A stretch of DNA of 64,000 nucleotides from Bromus sterilis (lineage: Eukaryota > Streptophyta > Magnoliopsida > Poales > Poaceae), in contig OX465598.1 in NCBI GenBank assembly GCA_950022295.1, positions 119,271,001-119,335,000 on the forward strand, in the 5' to 3' direction. The notes beneath the pieces were generated by a model that saw nothing but the letters and a program-made list of their open reading frames with translations, searched no databases and had not been told where the DNA came from. This document shows, piece after piece, positions 34,412 to 46,900 of this stretch (position 1 is its first letter; each line of letters begins with the position of its first letter). The position numbers and the translations under genes are program-made.

Positions 34412-37400
34412 AAAAAATTGCAAAAGAAAAGGAATTGGGGAAAAGAAAAGCCCTAAATGAATTAAATAAAAAGGCCAGAAATAAATCTTTTTCCAAAATT
34501 CTTTTGGATGTATTGAAAAATCCTAAAAATGAGTGTGATCATTTTAAAAGTGATTTGGGATTAATCCCATTCTCATAGATTTTTCAATAATCCAAATAGT
34601 GGCTTAGAAATTAAATTAAATGCCTATTTGAATTGGAATTTCAAATAATTTGAATTTCAAAAATTCCCAAAACTTGGGGTTGACTTCTATAGAGTCACCT
34701 AGGGTTTATAAAAATGATTGGGGATTTTTATAAATGCCCTAGCTAATTATTTTAAAGTGCAAAACAAATAACAGAAAAGAAAAATAAGAAAAGCAGAGAA
34801 GAGACCTTACCTTGCGCCCACGGGCGAAGGCCCACCTGGCCCAGCCCACAAGGGAGGGCAGGGCCGTCTTCTACCTCCTGCCAGGAGGACGCCACCGACG
34901 GCAGAGGCGTGCACGCCTCGGCGCCACGTCCTGCTTGCCCCCCCGTGCTTATCTCCGCAGCTGGACGCGCCTGGAAGCCGCCCATCTCCTTCTTCCCCTC
35001 TCCCAGTTCGTCTCCCTCTCCCTCTCGTCTGTTCCACGCAAGCCCGAGGAGTTCATCTCGCCGCCGACGTGCGCCCGCGTGGCCAACGGCCTCTGCTCGC
35101 CAAGCCACCTTGTCCAGAGCCTTCCCGGCCGACGTCCTCGTCGTTCCCCCACGCTAATCGAGCCCGAGCGCCACCGGAGGCGACGCCAGCTTCGTCGAGC
35201 CGCCGCGGCCACCGTGCACTCCGGCGATGAATTGAGCTCCATACGCTTCTCCTCCGGCTCTGTCGACGCCCTCATCGCCATCTGGTGAGCACCGCGCCTC
35301 GATTCCCTCTTTCTTAGCTCTCCCCGCTCCTTCTGTCGCCATTCGCCATGGACAGAGGCCACGACCGCCGCCGGGCTTGAACCACCCGTCGCTCCCGTGC
35401 TCGCCTTGGTGCGTGGATGGCACCAACGCATGCGGGTGGACCAGGGCTACACCCCAGTACCCCTTGCCCCCTCCCCCGTGCCCTCCAGCCAACTCCGGCG
35501 AGGTCTCCGACCAGCCGCCAGCCAGCCCGAGCCTAACCCACGTCCCCTCTCTCTCTGACCAGTGGGCCCAAGGCCATTAACCCTAATGACCTAGCTAACT
35601 AACCCCCCTGACCCACTGACTTGTGGGGCCAGCCCCCCTAATCTAATTAGAGTTAGCTAGTTAACTCTCTGTTTAACCCCAGAAACAATGACAGATGGGC
35701 TCCGCATGTCAGTTGACTGGTCAAACTCCCTGACGTCAGTATGATGCAGTGCTGACGCAGTAAATCCTAAATCAATTTAATTTATTCAGTAAATTCCAGA
35801 AAATAAGCAAAACTTTGAAATTGAATAACTTTTAAACTATAACTCCAAATTCAAAGTGTAATATATGAAAAATTATCAGGAGAAAATCCTCTATCCAAAT
35901 TTCCAACTTTAAGCTATGTTGGAGTTGATCTTAAAAAGGGATCAGTAGCTTTTGCTATTTGATTTAATTGGAATTATTTCAATTTCAATTCAAAAGCCAT
36001 TCCAACTTCAACCATTGAAATACTCCACACTTCACTTGTACTTCAGAAGCATTTCACACATATGATCACTTGGTTTACAATGAACAAACTTTAGCAAATG
36101 CAAGTTGAAACTAAATTGAATAACATTTGGAGTTTGAATTTGAATTTACTTTTCAAATCAACTTCAATTAAAATGTGGCAATTCAAACATAGGTCACATC
36201 AGCACATTACCATGCTATGTTTTGCATATTGAATGTGCATTGTATTATCTTGATTGTGCTTTACTTCCAATGCTTCGGTGATTGCATCTTCTCGGTAGAG
36301 TTGATCTCGGAGACGAGTTCAACCTCACGTCAGAAGAGTGTTACATCGTGATCGTCAGCAAGGCAAGCAGCCCCCTCTTTGATCATGTCTATAAAATCCC
36401 AGTTCCCTCCCATTCTCGCAAATGCATGTTTAGGATGTCACCATGATACATTTACCGCTAGTTGAACCCATTCCTTTGCATGACCTATCATTTTGTCACA
36501 GTAGTAAGCAAACCACAATCCTAGCAGATGTAGGAGTTGGTTGATATCATGTGGCCCCTGCAACTGTTACAGCTTATTGCATGCTTAGAGTTGTTACCTG
36601 AGGCTACTTTGATGTGAGTCGGGATGGTAGTGATCATGTGAATGATGGTGGTAACGTGTTGGTGAATCTACCCTAAACAAAGGTGAACGATGAGAGGCTG
36701 TGTAGGAGTACACAGTGGGTTGTCTCGTTGAACACTGCCTTAGGCCCGAGTTCTTGTGTTGTTATCCAAGACTAAGAGTACGACCACACATTGGGCTCAC
36801 TGACCCCTCTCGACCTAGTACCTCACCCCGGACCAGTCCAGGAGTCGCAAGTAGTTCGCCCTTTAACGATCTCAAGCAGGTGGAACCAAGGTAAGTGGTT
36901 GGCGTAGGTTGTGGGCACGTTGAATCAAGTGATCATGATCGAGTTGAGCTTGATGGCGGTCACACAACGTTTGAGTCCGCATCGGAACAATCGGCCGGAT
37001 TCCTATTGTGGTCCCAACTCAAATAGGCGACTCCCTAGGACTAGAGATGGTGCCGTGAGTGAAGTGTCGTGGCAGCATCCGCGCCGGTACTCACTTGAAG
37101 GGTCCATCCCCAGGCGGTATTGATGAGGCGTGTGTGTAGCAGTACACCCCTGCAGGGTTAATGAACTATTTGAATAGCCGTGTCCGCGGTTATGGACTAC
37201 TTGGAGACCTTTACTTGATCATAGATAACTTGAACCGGATACTTCTAAAACACACCAAGATAAGTGTGAGTGCTATGGCGTGCTTCCTCGTGGGGAAGTC
37301 GAGGAAGGCACCATAGTGGAGTATTGGTTGGAGACTGTTACTTGGACTCGTGTACGTTCTTACCTCTCTCTGGTACTCGTAGTTCAGGATTAGCCAAGTC

Positions 37401-38333
37401 AAAGCTGGCACTTCTGCAAGTGAAACCCCACCTCCCTTTGCCTTGATACATGTGCATGAGTAGTATAATTCCTATGTAAGTCTTGCTGAGTACGACTTTG
37501 TACTCACGTTTGCTTATTCTATGTTTTAGAGACGAGACCACTGACCCTGATGGTGGCCTCTACCTTGAGCTCGACGTGGACCAATGTCGTATAGTTCCAG
37601 GCAGCAGCCTGTGCCCTCTGGAGGGTCGTTGTACTTTTCTTTCAGGCTTCTTAAGCCATTTGTTAAACTTGTCTTTACCAAGACATAATTTGCTTCCGTT
37701 GATGTTTGATGTAATGTTGGATCACATTCATGTGATCTCTGCTTGTAATACAACTACTATGTCTGCTCTGTTTAGCAGAAGTTATAAAGACTATGAGTTT
37801 GTAGAGTTCATGTTGTGATTACCTGCTGTTTACACTGGACATGTATGCTGCGTGTATGATTATAACATGCATGTCCTAGTGTGGGGTTCGATAGCTTAGT
37901 TGTGTTCTTGCCGGCGGTCTTTTATACACCAAGTGGCCCTTAGATGTGTGCAGCTTGGGGCATCGCGATGCGATTGCTCGTGACTCTGTCACGTGGCACA
38001 CTTTGTTGTATGATTGAGCCCGCCCGAGATCCCGACTAAGTGACCGGGCTGGAGTAAGTCTATGTAAGGGTTATGATTCAATCGATAACATGGTTGAGGC
38101 GACTTGTCTATGAGTATGGGATTCACCACCCATAAGCATTTAGACTTGTGAGCGGACGATGAGGACCCATCTCAGTTGATCATCCGGCCTGGATGGGATG
38201 CCCCTCACGTTCGATGCTTACCGAGAGTGATCTGTGTTTGGCCTTGTCTGCTTAGACAAGTGGGTACGGCTCTCGGCTCTCCATGTGATTGCATTATGAC
38301 CGGAATTACATACGCTAACCCCGGGTCCCGACA
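34356..38333 (+). repeat. LTR B of the plus-strand chromovirus array (3978 bp)
   Basis: It starts TGTCAGAACCCCAAAG after a purine tract and ends CCCGGGTCCCGACA before a primer-binding site. It is thus joined to pol on the left and gag on the right, so it served as 3' LTR of one unit and 5' LTR of the next. It is almost identical to LTR D and belongs to a different subtype from A and C (whose starts read TGTCAGAACCCTCTG). It contains a GC-rich block (about 34800-35580), CpG-rich and without a convincing gene. Confidence 0.92.
34707..34714 (+). promoter_or_regulatory. Candidate TATA box in LTR B
   Basis: TATAAAAA lies in GGGTTTATAAAAATGATT, just upstream of the GC-rich block; a second, weaker TTTTTATAAATG follows at about 34726. 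Equivalent sequences occur in LTR D and, on the minus strand, in the A and C LTRs. Conservation across subtypes supports a promoter role. Confidence 0.4.
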
Positions 38334-38337
38334 GACT

Positions 38338-38350
38338 TGGTATCAGAGCA
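38338..38350 (+). other. Primer-binding site after LTR B
   Basis: TGGTATCAGAGCA begins four bases after the LTR terminus, separated by GACT, exactly as in element A on the other strand. It shows that the sequence to the right is a 5' internal region. Confidence 0.9.
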
Positions 38351-38780
38351 GGACTGCCTGTAGGATTATCAAACCATTGGCCGTTGTCGAGTCTAGCATT
38401 CTATAGTTATATAGTTACTTTGGGTATAAGGGAACAACGTAAGATTTCTTTTTTCTCCTTATCCTCATCGATCTGAGTTCAGTGTCAACCTCATCTTATT
38501 CTACGGGAAGATAGGACTAGGCTCATCTATGTCTTTACTAGGACATCTCGTTGACTGCTTTTTTGTAGCTGTAGGAGTGTTGTGGTCTTTTCTGAGCCAT
38601 CATTCCATAGTGTTTCTGTGGAAGTGATGTCTTTTATCCTGTAGGTTGTCTCAATTTCCATCCCGGTGCAGCCGTTATGCTGTCCGTTTGTGGCTTTGAT
38701 GCTATTGCATTTTAGTCTTCTATCTTAGCATAGAATTGTGTCCTAAATTCTATTCTGATTGTTGATTCTTATCACACAGA

Positions 38781-40797
38781 ATGTCAAGTGCAAATCAAGG
38801 TGTTGATCCCAGTTCTGGTTACATACACGGTGAAGAACCTCCACCACCACCCTCAACGGCAGAAATCATGATGGAGGCTGAACAGAATCGTCGTGATCAG
38901 ACACGTCTTCTCGAGCGTATTGAGCAGAACACTTCTCGTCAGCATCTTAGTGTTGTTACCATCCAGGACTTCATTCTCCTCAACCCGCCAGTATTCCGAT
39001 GTTCTTCCGAGCCCCTTGATGCCGATGATTGGCTTCGTTCCCTCGAGCGTAAGCTTGAGACAACCCATGTTGCTCCAGGTGATCGTGTGCTATTTGCGGC
39101 ATACTTTCTGGAAGGTGCTGCTCTTCAGTGGTGGGAGAACTTCGTGGCAATACAACCAGTTGGTCACGTGGTGACTTGGCAAGAGTTCTGTGATGACTTC
39201 CGAGGATATCATATTCCGGATCAGCTGATGGAGCGCAAGAAAGAATAGTTTTGCAATCTGACCCAAGGAAAGATGACTGTTCATGAGTATAGGACCGAGT
39301 TCACTCGTCTAGCATGTTATGCCCAAGAAGAAGTATCCACCGACACCAAGATACAAGAAAGGTTCCGCAAGGGACTTAGCCCCGTTCTTCGTCATGACCT
39401 GAACCTTCACGAGTTCGTCAACTTCAGGGACTTGGTCGACAAATCCTTCAAGGCCGAGTATGGAAATGAGTTGTATGAAGAGTCTCGCAAGCGTGATCGT
39501 GAGTTTGCCCAATCTTCTGGCCCAGTTTCTCAGAAACGATGTGTATGGATTCCCTTCAGTGACGTCAGTCATGCTGTAAGTGCTTCTAGACCACCCACCA
39601 CCATATATCGTCCACCTCAACCCAATCTTCCTCCTTGGAATTTTGTTGGACAATCAAGTGCTCAAGTTCCTTTCATTCCACGTGGTGTTTGTTTCCAATG
39701 TGGACAATCAGGTCACAATGTTCGAGAGTGTCCCCAAAATCATGTAGCCACCACACCTAATCCAAAGCAAGCCTTTCGTCGTGGTAAGCCACCACCCAAG
39801 ACTTCCAATGTCAAGCCTCCTGTTTATACATGGTTATGTGAATCACGTATCCATTCTAGATTCCCACAAGTCAACCGATGTTGTACTCGGAACCCTTCCT
39901 GTCAATTCCACCCCAGCTTCGGTTCTTTTCGACCCAGGAGCATCTCACTCATTCATATCCCAGGACTTTTCACTGTCACATGACATCTCTTTTTCGATGT
40001 TATCCACCCCTTAGTTGTGCAAGCCCCTGGATCCAGATGGCACACCACCATGGTGAGTCATGAGAATGAAATTGCAATTGAGGGTTTAGTATTCCTTGCC
40101 TCACTTATAGCCCTCAAGTCTTCAGACATTGATGTCATCCTAGGAATGGATTGGTTATCAAGACAGAATGCTGTCCCTGATTGTAAAGCCAAGTCAGTGA
40201 AGCTAAACCATCCATCAGGCCAGACAATCAAGTACACCTCACCAAGCTCTAAAAACCAGGTGCATTCTTTGAATGTGCTTCCTCTTCCAGACCTTGAAGA
40301 TATCCCGGTGGTTCGTTACTTCCCGGATGTCTTTCCAGAAGAGCTGCCAGGAATACCACCTGACAGATCTGTAGAGTTTGTGGTAGATCTTATCCTAGGA
40401 ACTGCCCCAATATCCAGACGCCCATATAGAATGGCCCCACGTGAGTTAGCTGAGCTCAAAATCCAACTTGAAGCTTCGTTGGCAAAAGGCTTCATCCGCC
40501 CTAGCTCATCGCCATGGGGTTGCCCCGTTCTGTTCGTAACGAAGAAAGATGGAACAGAAAGGATGTGCGTAGACCATCGCCCGCTAAATCTAGCGACAAT
40601 AAAGAACAAGTACCCACTGCCCAGGATCAATGATCTTTATGATCAACTTGCAGGATCCTCTGTCTTCTCCAAAATTGATTTGAGATTAGGCTATCATCAA
40701 ATCAAAATCCGAAACGAGGACATTCCCAAAACGGCTTTCACTACTCGTTATGGTCTTTATGAGTACACCGTCATGTCCTTCGGTTTAACCAATGCCC
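38781..40797 (+). pseudogene. gag-pol: Chromovirus gag-pol, cut inside the reverse transcriptase
   Basis: ATG 38781 opens gag: DADDWLRSLERKL (about 39020), GAALQWWENF (about 39115), then a TAG at 39246; the same frame continues to the zinc knuckle CFQCGQSGHNVREC (about 39690). A frameshift near 39830 and a compensating one near 40005 flank the protease FDPGASHSF (about 39925). From 40006 the frame is open through the protease C-terminus and RT as far as MSFGLTNAP (about 40770-40797). There it runs straight into LTR sequence, before the catalytic YLDD. No enzyme could be made. Confidence 0.92.
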
Positions 40798-40927
40798 CTC
40801 ACGTTCGATGCTTACCGATAGTGATCTATGCATGGCCTTGTCTTCTTAGACAAGTGGGTACGGCTCTCGGCTCTCCATGTGATTGCATTATGACCGGAAT
40901 TACATACGCTAACCCCGGGTCCCGACA
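40792..40927 (+). repeat. LTR remnant F: last 136 bp of a plus-strand chromovirus LTR
   Basis: The RT sequence changes to LTR sequence at ATGCCCCT (40792-40799), a word present both in the RT gene and in the LTR (38207 in LTR B). From there it matches the last 136 bp of LTR B with a handful of differences and ends CCCGACA, followed by GACTTGGTATC, the start of a primer-binding site. It is what remains of a middle LTR of the array after a deletion at an 8-bp microhomology. Confidence 0.88.
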
Positions 40928-40963
40928 GACTTGGTATCTGTCGGGACCCGGGGTTAGCGTATG
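40903..40963. repeat. Perfect 26-bp fold-back at the F/C junction
   Basis: The end of plus-strand LTR F and the end of minus-strand LTR C face each other. Arms 40903-40928 and 40938-40963 are perfect inverted repeats around a 9-nt loop ACTTGGTAT, which is part of the primer-binding site of the F unit. Weaker homology extends the inverted repeat to about 130 bp per side (40795-41070), because both arms are LTR ends of related subtypes. Confidence 0.95.
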
Positions 40964-43900
40964 CAAGTCCAGCTAAGACATAGTCATATGGAGAGCCGAG
41001 AACCGTACCCACTTGTCTAAGAAGACAAGGCCAAGCACAAAACATTCTCGGAAAGCATCGTACGTGAGGGGTATCCCATCCAGGCCGGATTATCAACTGA
41101 GATGGGTCCTCATCGTCCGCACACAAGTCTAATGATATGGGTGGTGAACTCCCATATTCAAAGACAAGTCGCCTCAACCATACTATCGACTATCTCATAA
41201 CTCTTACATAAACTTACTCCAGCCCGATAACTTAGTCGGGGTCTAGGGCGGGCTCGATCATACCACAAAGTGTGCACGAGACAGAGTCTCAAACAATCGC
41301 ATCGCGATGCCCCAAGCTGCGCACATCTAAGGGACACTTGGTGTATGAAAGACCGCCAGCCAGATCACAACTAAGGTCTCGAAAACCCATACAAAGACAT
41401 GCATGTTATAAACATACACGCAGCACACATGCCTTGTATGAACAGTAGGTATCATTGCAATTCTCTACAAAGTATACATTTTTATTGATAACTCTTATAG
41501 AGTGCACACAGAGATCACAAACATGTGATCCAACATTACAACACAAGCGGAAGCAAAGTATGTCTGAGTACAGACAAGTTTAACAAATGGCTTAAGAAGC
41601 CTTATTTAAACACATGCCCTCCACGAGGGAACCAGTCGTCTGACTGGGACTAGACTAGCTTGATCTTCAGTCGTCCAGCTCGATGAAGAAGCCACCTTCG
41701 GGGTCAGTGGGTTCATCTAAAACATAGATTAAGCAAATGTGAGTACAAAGTCGTACTCAGCAAGAGTTACATAGGAGCTATACTACTCATGCACATGTAT
41801 CAAGGTAAAGGGAGGTGGGGTTTCACTTGCAGAAGTGCCAGCTTTGACTTGGCTAATCCTGAACTACGAGTACCAGACTTTGAGATAAGAAGCGTACACG
41901 AGTCCACTACTTTCTCCAACCAATTACACCACTATGGTGCCTTCCTCGACTTCCCCACGAGAAAACACGCCATAGCACTCACACTTATCTTGGTGTGTTT
42001 TAGAAGTATCCAGTTCAAGTTGTCTAACAATCAAGCTAAGCTTTCCAAGCAGTCCATAACCGCGGACGCGGCTATTCGAATAGTTTTGTTAACCCTGCAG
42101 GGGTGTACCGGTACACACACATGATCATCATTTACCGCCTTTGATCTCGACACCATTCAAGGGGTGCCAGCGAGGATTCTCACCACAACTGTTACCTCAT
42201 AGCCGATCTAGTCCGAGAAAGCCGCCTACTTGGGTTGGCTACCACTATCGTGAACCCGGCCGGTTTACCGAAGTGGACCCAAGTGATGTGTGCGTGGTGC
42301 ATAAGCCGGTCTCGGATGAGCCGTTCTCTCACTTAGCATCCAGGCCACAGACCTACCAGAACTCCGAACTATTGCGACATCTGGACATCGAAAGGGATGA
42401 GTTAGTAAGCTGAGAGGGGTCAGTGAGCCCAATGTGTGGTTGTACTCTTCATCTTGGATCACCACACAAGAACTCGGACTTAGGGAGGTGTTCAACGAGA
42501 CAACCCACCGTGTACTCCTACACAGCCTCTCATCGTTCACCTTGTATTAGGGTAGATTCACCAACACTTTTTTACCATCAACATCATGATCACTACCATC
42601 CCGACTCACATAACAGTATCATCATGGTTACACTCTAAGCATGCAATAAGGAGTAACAATTGCAGGGGCCACATGATATCAATCAACTCCTACATTTGCT
42701 AGGATTGTGGTTTGCTTACTACTGTGACAAATGATAGGTCATGCAAAGGAATGGGTTCATCTATGCGGTAGAAACGCAACATGGTAATCATCCTATACAA
42801 TGCATAAGCGAGACATGAGAGGGAAGTGGGATTTTATCGACATGATCAATGGGGGTTTGCTTGCCTTGCTGACGAGGTTCGGGTTCGGGGTCTTCAACGA
42901 AGGGGGCAGCCTCCTGCTCCGATTCCACCTCTACTCGACAAACAACAAACAAGGTAGAAAAGTAAATACAATGCACAATCACATGATGGAAGGTTGAAAC
43001 TTGATGTATATTCTTTGATGTGTGAGGCAATTCCATTTAAATGGAGTATATGTCAAATTGAATTGCAAATTCAAACTCCAATTTGAATTCAAACTTAGCC
43101 AAGTTACATGTGACATAGATTGATCAATTTTAATCATTTGGAAATGTGTATGATATGCCTCTGATGTGTAAGTGAAATGTAGCATGTTGCCATGGTTCAA
43201 GTTACAAAAACTTTTGAATTGAATTTGATTTAATTCCATTTAAATCAAATAGCAAATGCTACTGACCCCATTTTAAAATCAACTCAAACAAAGTTGAAAG
43301 TTGGATATTTGGATAGCTTATTTTCTCCTGATCATTTTTCATATATTATTTGTCCAATTTGGAGTTAATATGAATTTTCTATGAATTTCCAAAGTTTGGG
43401 CTATTTTCTGGAATTTCTGGAATTTATTTAATTCATTTCAATTTCTGGAAATTCATTTATGGCGTCAGCATGACTTCATGCTGGCGTCAGGGGGGGGGGC
43501 TGACAAGTGGGGTCGGCCTATCAGTCACTGGGTTAAATAATCCGGCTGTTTAGTTTAACCAGTGGCTTAATTAAGCCACTGGGGCCCAGTGTCAGTGACC
43601 TCGGGTCACTTAACCCGGATAGGGTTAAGCCTTAAACATGGCCACGTCCGCGGGCCTGCCGGCGGCTAAACGCCGGCGTCACAGACACGGTGGCGCTGCA
43701 CGGGGAGGGTGCTCCCGGCCACCATTTGGCACGGGGAGAGCACGGGACGACTCCTCGAGCTCGTCTGCGTCTCGTGGTGAACACGGGGGACCTTGGGGGG
43801 CACCGGAGCTGTGCCGGCGACGACCTTTGGCGGCGGCCGTGGCTTGGTTTAGAAGAAGTCGTCGACTCCGTGCATCAAAACAGACGGAAAGCAGTGCGTT

Positions 43901-45048
43901 GAAACACTGGGGTGGAGGGGAACACTACGCGCGCTCTAGATGGGACGGAGGAGCACAGGGGCGACCTCGGGCTCATCCATGGCGGAGGCCGTGCTCGGCT
44001 CTCATGACAAATCGCAAAGGAGAAGGAGAAAAACTCCGGGGTTGGTCAGGGAGGATGAAGAAGCTCACCCTGAAGCTAGCAGAGGAGTCAGGGAGGTCGG
44101 GGAGGTCGTGGTGGCGGCGAATTCGACGACGGCGACTTGCGGGTCCGGCGACTCCTCGATGAAGCTGGCGTCGTCTGCTGAGGCGCTCAGGCTCGATTGG
44201 ATGAGGGGAACGACGAAGACGACGGTTGCGCGTCGAACGGACAAGGTGGGGCTCGTCGGCTTGCTCAGTGGCCACGCCGGAGCAGAGCCATGGCCTGCTA
44301 GGGCTTCGGTGCTTCGCTGTTCTTCGCGGGGAGGACGAACCAGAGGGCGAGGAGGGGGAAAGTGAGACGTGGGGCGTCTCCTGGCGTGCGTGGCGTCGAG
44401 AAGGAGGCAGGGGAGGGCTGGGGAGAGGCCACGACGACAGCTGCGGCATGCCGGGCACGCAGCTGTGTGCTCGTGCCCGGGGAAGACGACAGGGGAGCCC
44501 CTTGGTGGGCTGGGGCGGCTGGGAAGGTGGGCCTCGCCCCTGGGCAACATGTAAGCTCTTCTGTTTCTTTTTCTGTTTTCTTTTCTGTTTTCTTTTCTGT
44601 TTTCTTTTCTAACATTTGTTTTGCTGTGCTAAAATAAATAGCTAGGCATTTTATTAAATGCTGAAATTTTTTATATGGCCTCATAATAATATAGACCATC
44701 CACTTATAAAGTTTCAACATTTTTAAAATTCAAATAATTTGAATCTTAACTCAAATAGGGGTTTTTAATTAATTCCAAGGCACTGCTTGAATATTTGAAA
44801 ATTCCATGAGCATGGGGTGGGTCCCACATCACTTGATATGTGATCACACTCATTTATAAGACTTTTCAAAAATCTAACATGAATTTTTGGAGAAGATTTT
44901 TATCTGCCCTTTTGAATTAATTCATCTGGGGGGGGGTTCCTTCTCCCTTTTTGCTTTTGGTTTTGATTTCAAAGATTTCTTTTGAAATTTTAACATGATG
45001 CAAGAGACTTTCTAACCCTAGCACATTACCTAACAGAGGGTTCTGACA
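40939..45048 (-). repeat. 3' LTR of minus-strand chromovirus C (4110 bp)
   Basis: It runs from TGTCGGGACC (40939) to GGGTTCTGACA (45048), with the purine tract beyond it, so it is the 3' LTR of a minus-strand element. It is of the A subtype but clearly diverged from A. Its left terminus is intact, so C inserted cleanly; GTATC (40934-40938), within the primer-binding site of the F unit, is the candidate target duplication. It has a GC-rich block at about 43620-44540. Confidence 0.9.
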
Positions 45049-46880
45049 ACTCGCCCCCACTCAACAGAATCTCGTCCCGAGATTCAGAAGTCTGCGGGAG
45101 GAAGGAGGGATACTCGGCAATGAGGCGGTCTTCTTTTTCCCACGTAGCTTCTCTCTCAGAGTGGTGTGACCATTGCACTTTCAGAAACCTAATCTTCTGA
45201 CGACGAGTGACACGCTCTGCGGAATCAAGAATCCGAACGGGGTATTCTCGATAAGAAAGGTCATCTTGGAGATCAAGAGTTTCATGGTCGACTTTGCGGA
45301 TGGGGTCCTTGAAGCAACACCAGAGTTGCGACACATGGAATAAATCATGTACTCGGGAAAGGTGCGGGGGTAGTTCAAGTTGGTAGGCAACTTCTCCACG
45401 TTTAGCAAGAATGCGGAAAGGTCCGATGTAACGTGGGGCCAATTTTCCTTTGATACCGAAACGTTGGGTTCCCTTCAGAGGAGTAACCCGAAGGTAAGCC
45501 TTCTCATCCAGATTGTAGCTCTCTTGCCTATGATGACGATCATAGTAGCTTTTCTGACGAGACTGGGCTGCTTTCAATTGATCACGAACAATGCGAACTT
45601 GCTCTTCTGCTTCCTTGATCATGTCCGGTCCAAAGAATTGTCTTTCACCGGTTTCTGACTAGTTTAGTGGTGTTCGACATCGTCGTCCATATAGGAGTTC
45701 AAAAGGAGCCATGTTCAGACTAGATTGAAAACTATTTTTATAAGCAAATTCGGCGAATGGCAGAGACTTCTCCCAATTCTTTCCGAATGAGATAACACAA
45801 GCTCTGAACATGTCTTCAAGAATTTGGTTAACCCTTTCGACTTGACCGCTAGACTGAGGATGGAAAGCTGTACTAAAGGAGAGATGAGTTACCATAGTAT
45901 TCTGAAAGCTTCCCCAAAATCTAGAGGTGAAAAGGCTACCACGATCAGAATTGATCTCCAAAGGAACACCGTGAAGAGATACAATTCTAGAGACGTACAA
46001 GTACGCTAACTGGCTAGCAGTTATAGACTCGCGAACTGGAAGGAAGTGAGCAACTTTGGAAAGCCTATCTATGACAACGAAGATGGCATTGTTTCCTTTC
46101 TGGGTTTTTGGAAAGCCGATGATGAAGTCCATACCGACTTTGTCCCATTTCCACTCTGGAATAGACAAAGGTTGCAGTGTACCAGCAGGTCTTTGATGTT
46201 CTGCCTTAATGCGACGAGAAACATCACATTCGGTAACAAATTGAGCAATGTCTCTCTTCATCCTAGTCCACCAAAATCTCTGGCGTAGATCTCGGTACAT
46301 TTTTGTGCTACCGGGATGAATCGAGAGGGGTGTGTCATGGGCTTCCTTGAGGATGAGTTGCCTTAGTTCCCTATTCTTAGGTACTACCAAACGATTTGCA
46401 AAGAATACCGTTCCTTTACTATCTGTGGAGAAACATTTAGCAACTCCGCTAACAATGTTCTCCTTGATCCTGCGAACACCTCATGCACGCCTTTGGGCAA
46501 CTATGATTTGATCCTCAAGAGTTGGTTTCGCCACCAAGGTAGAAAGATAGCCATGAGGAACAATCTCAAGATTAAGCTTGCAAAATTCCTCATGAAGAAG
46601 TGGTTGATACTGTTGTAACATGAGGTTGTTACAATACGACTTACGACTTAGTGCATCAGCCATGACATTGGCTTTGCCTGGGGTGTAAGAAATTCCTACG
46701 TCGTAATCTTTTATCAACTCAATCCAGCGTCTTTGCCTGAGATTAAGATCTGGCTGGGTGAAAATGTATTTGAGGCTTTGGTGGTCGGAATAGATCTCGC
46801 AACGGTTACCAAGGAGGTAATGTCGCCAAGTTGTTAGGGCATGAACTACGGCAGCGAGTTCAAGGTCATGGGTAGGATAA
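45026..46880 (-). pseudogene. pol: Pol of chromovirus C: RNase H end, integrase and chromodomain
   Basis: One minus-strand frame runs from about 46880 to 45026 with only two nonsense codons: TGA near 46480 (fits CGA to TGA) and TAG near 45659 (fits TGG to TAG). It contains the end of RNase H (DHQSLKYIFTQPDLNLRQRRW), the integrase zinc finger and core (DFIIGFPKTQKGNNAIFV, SSGQVERVNQILEDM), and the chromodomain VQWSHHSEREATWE (about 45180-45140). It is the best-preserved integrase here. It has neither the 215-bp duplication nor the frameshift of A. Gag, protease, RT and the 5' LTR of C are missing beyond 46880. Confidence 0.92.
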
Positions 46881-46900
46881 CGAAGAAGAAGAGCACGCAT
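46881..46900. other. Filler DNA at an inverted pol-pol junction
   Basis: About 20 bp of purine-rich sequence (CGAAGAAGAAGAGCACGCAT) separates minus-strand pol of C from plus-strand pol of the array. It matches neither pol at that place. Short untemplated or copied filler at a break is typical of end-joining repair in plants. Confidence 0.65.

Noticed and set aside
34750..35580. Possible host exon or CpG island, repeated at 48000-48770
   Set aside because: It is present identically in LTRs B and D and in related form in A and C, so it belongs to the LTR. The open frames differ between copies.
40017..40976. A 319-codon open frame that looks like an intact novel gene
   Set aside because: It is a chimera: protease and RT codons followed by LTR sequence read in an arbitrary frame, and then the opposite LTR. 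The last 60 or so residues are not a protein domain.
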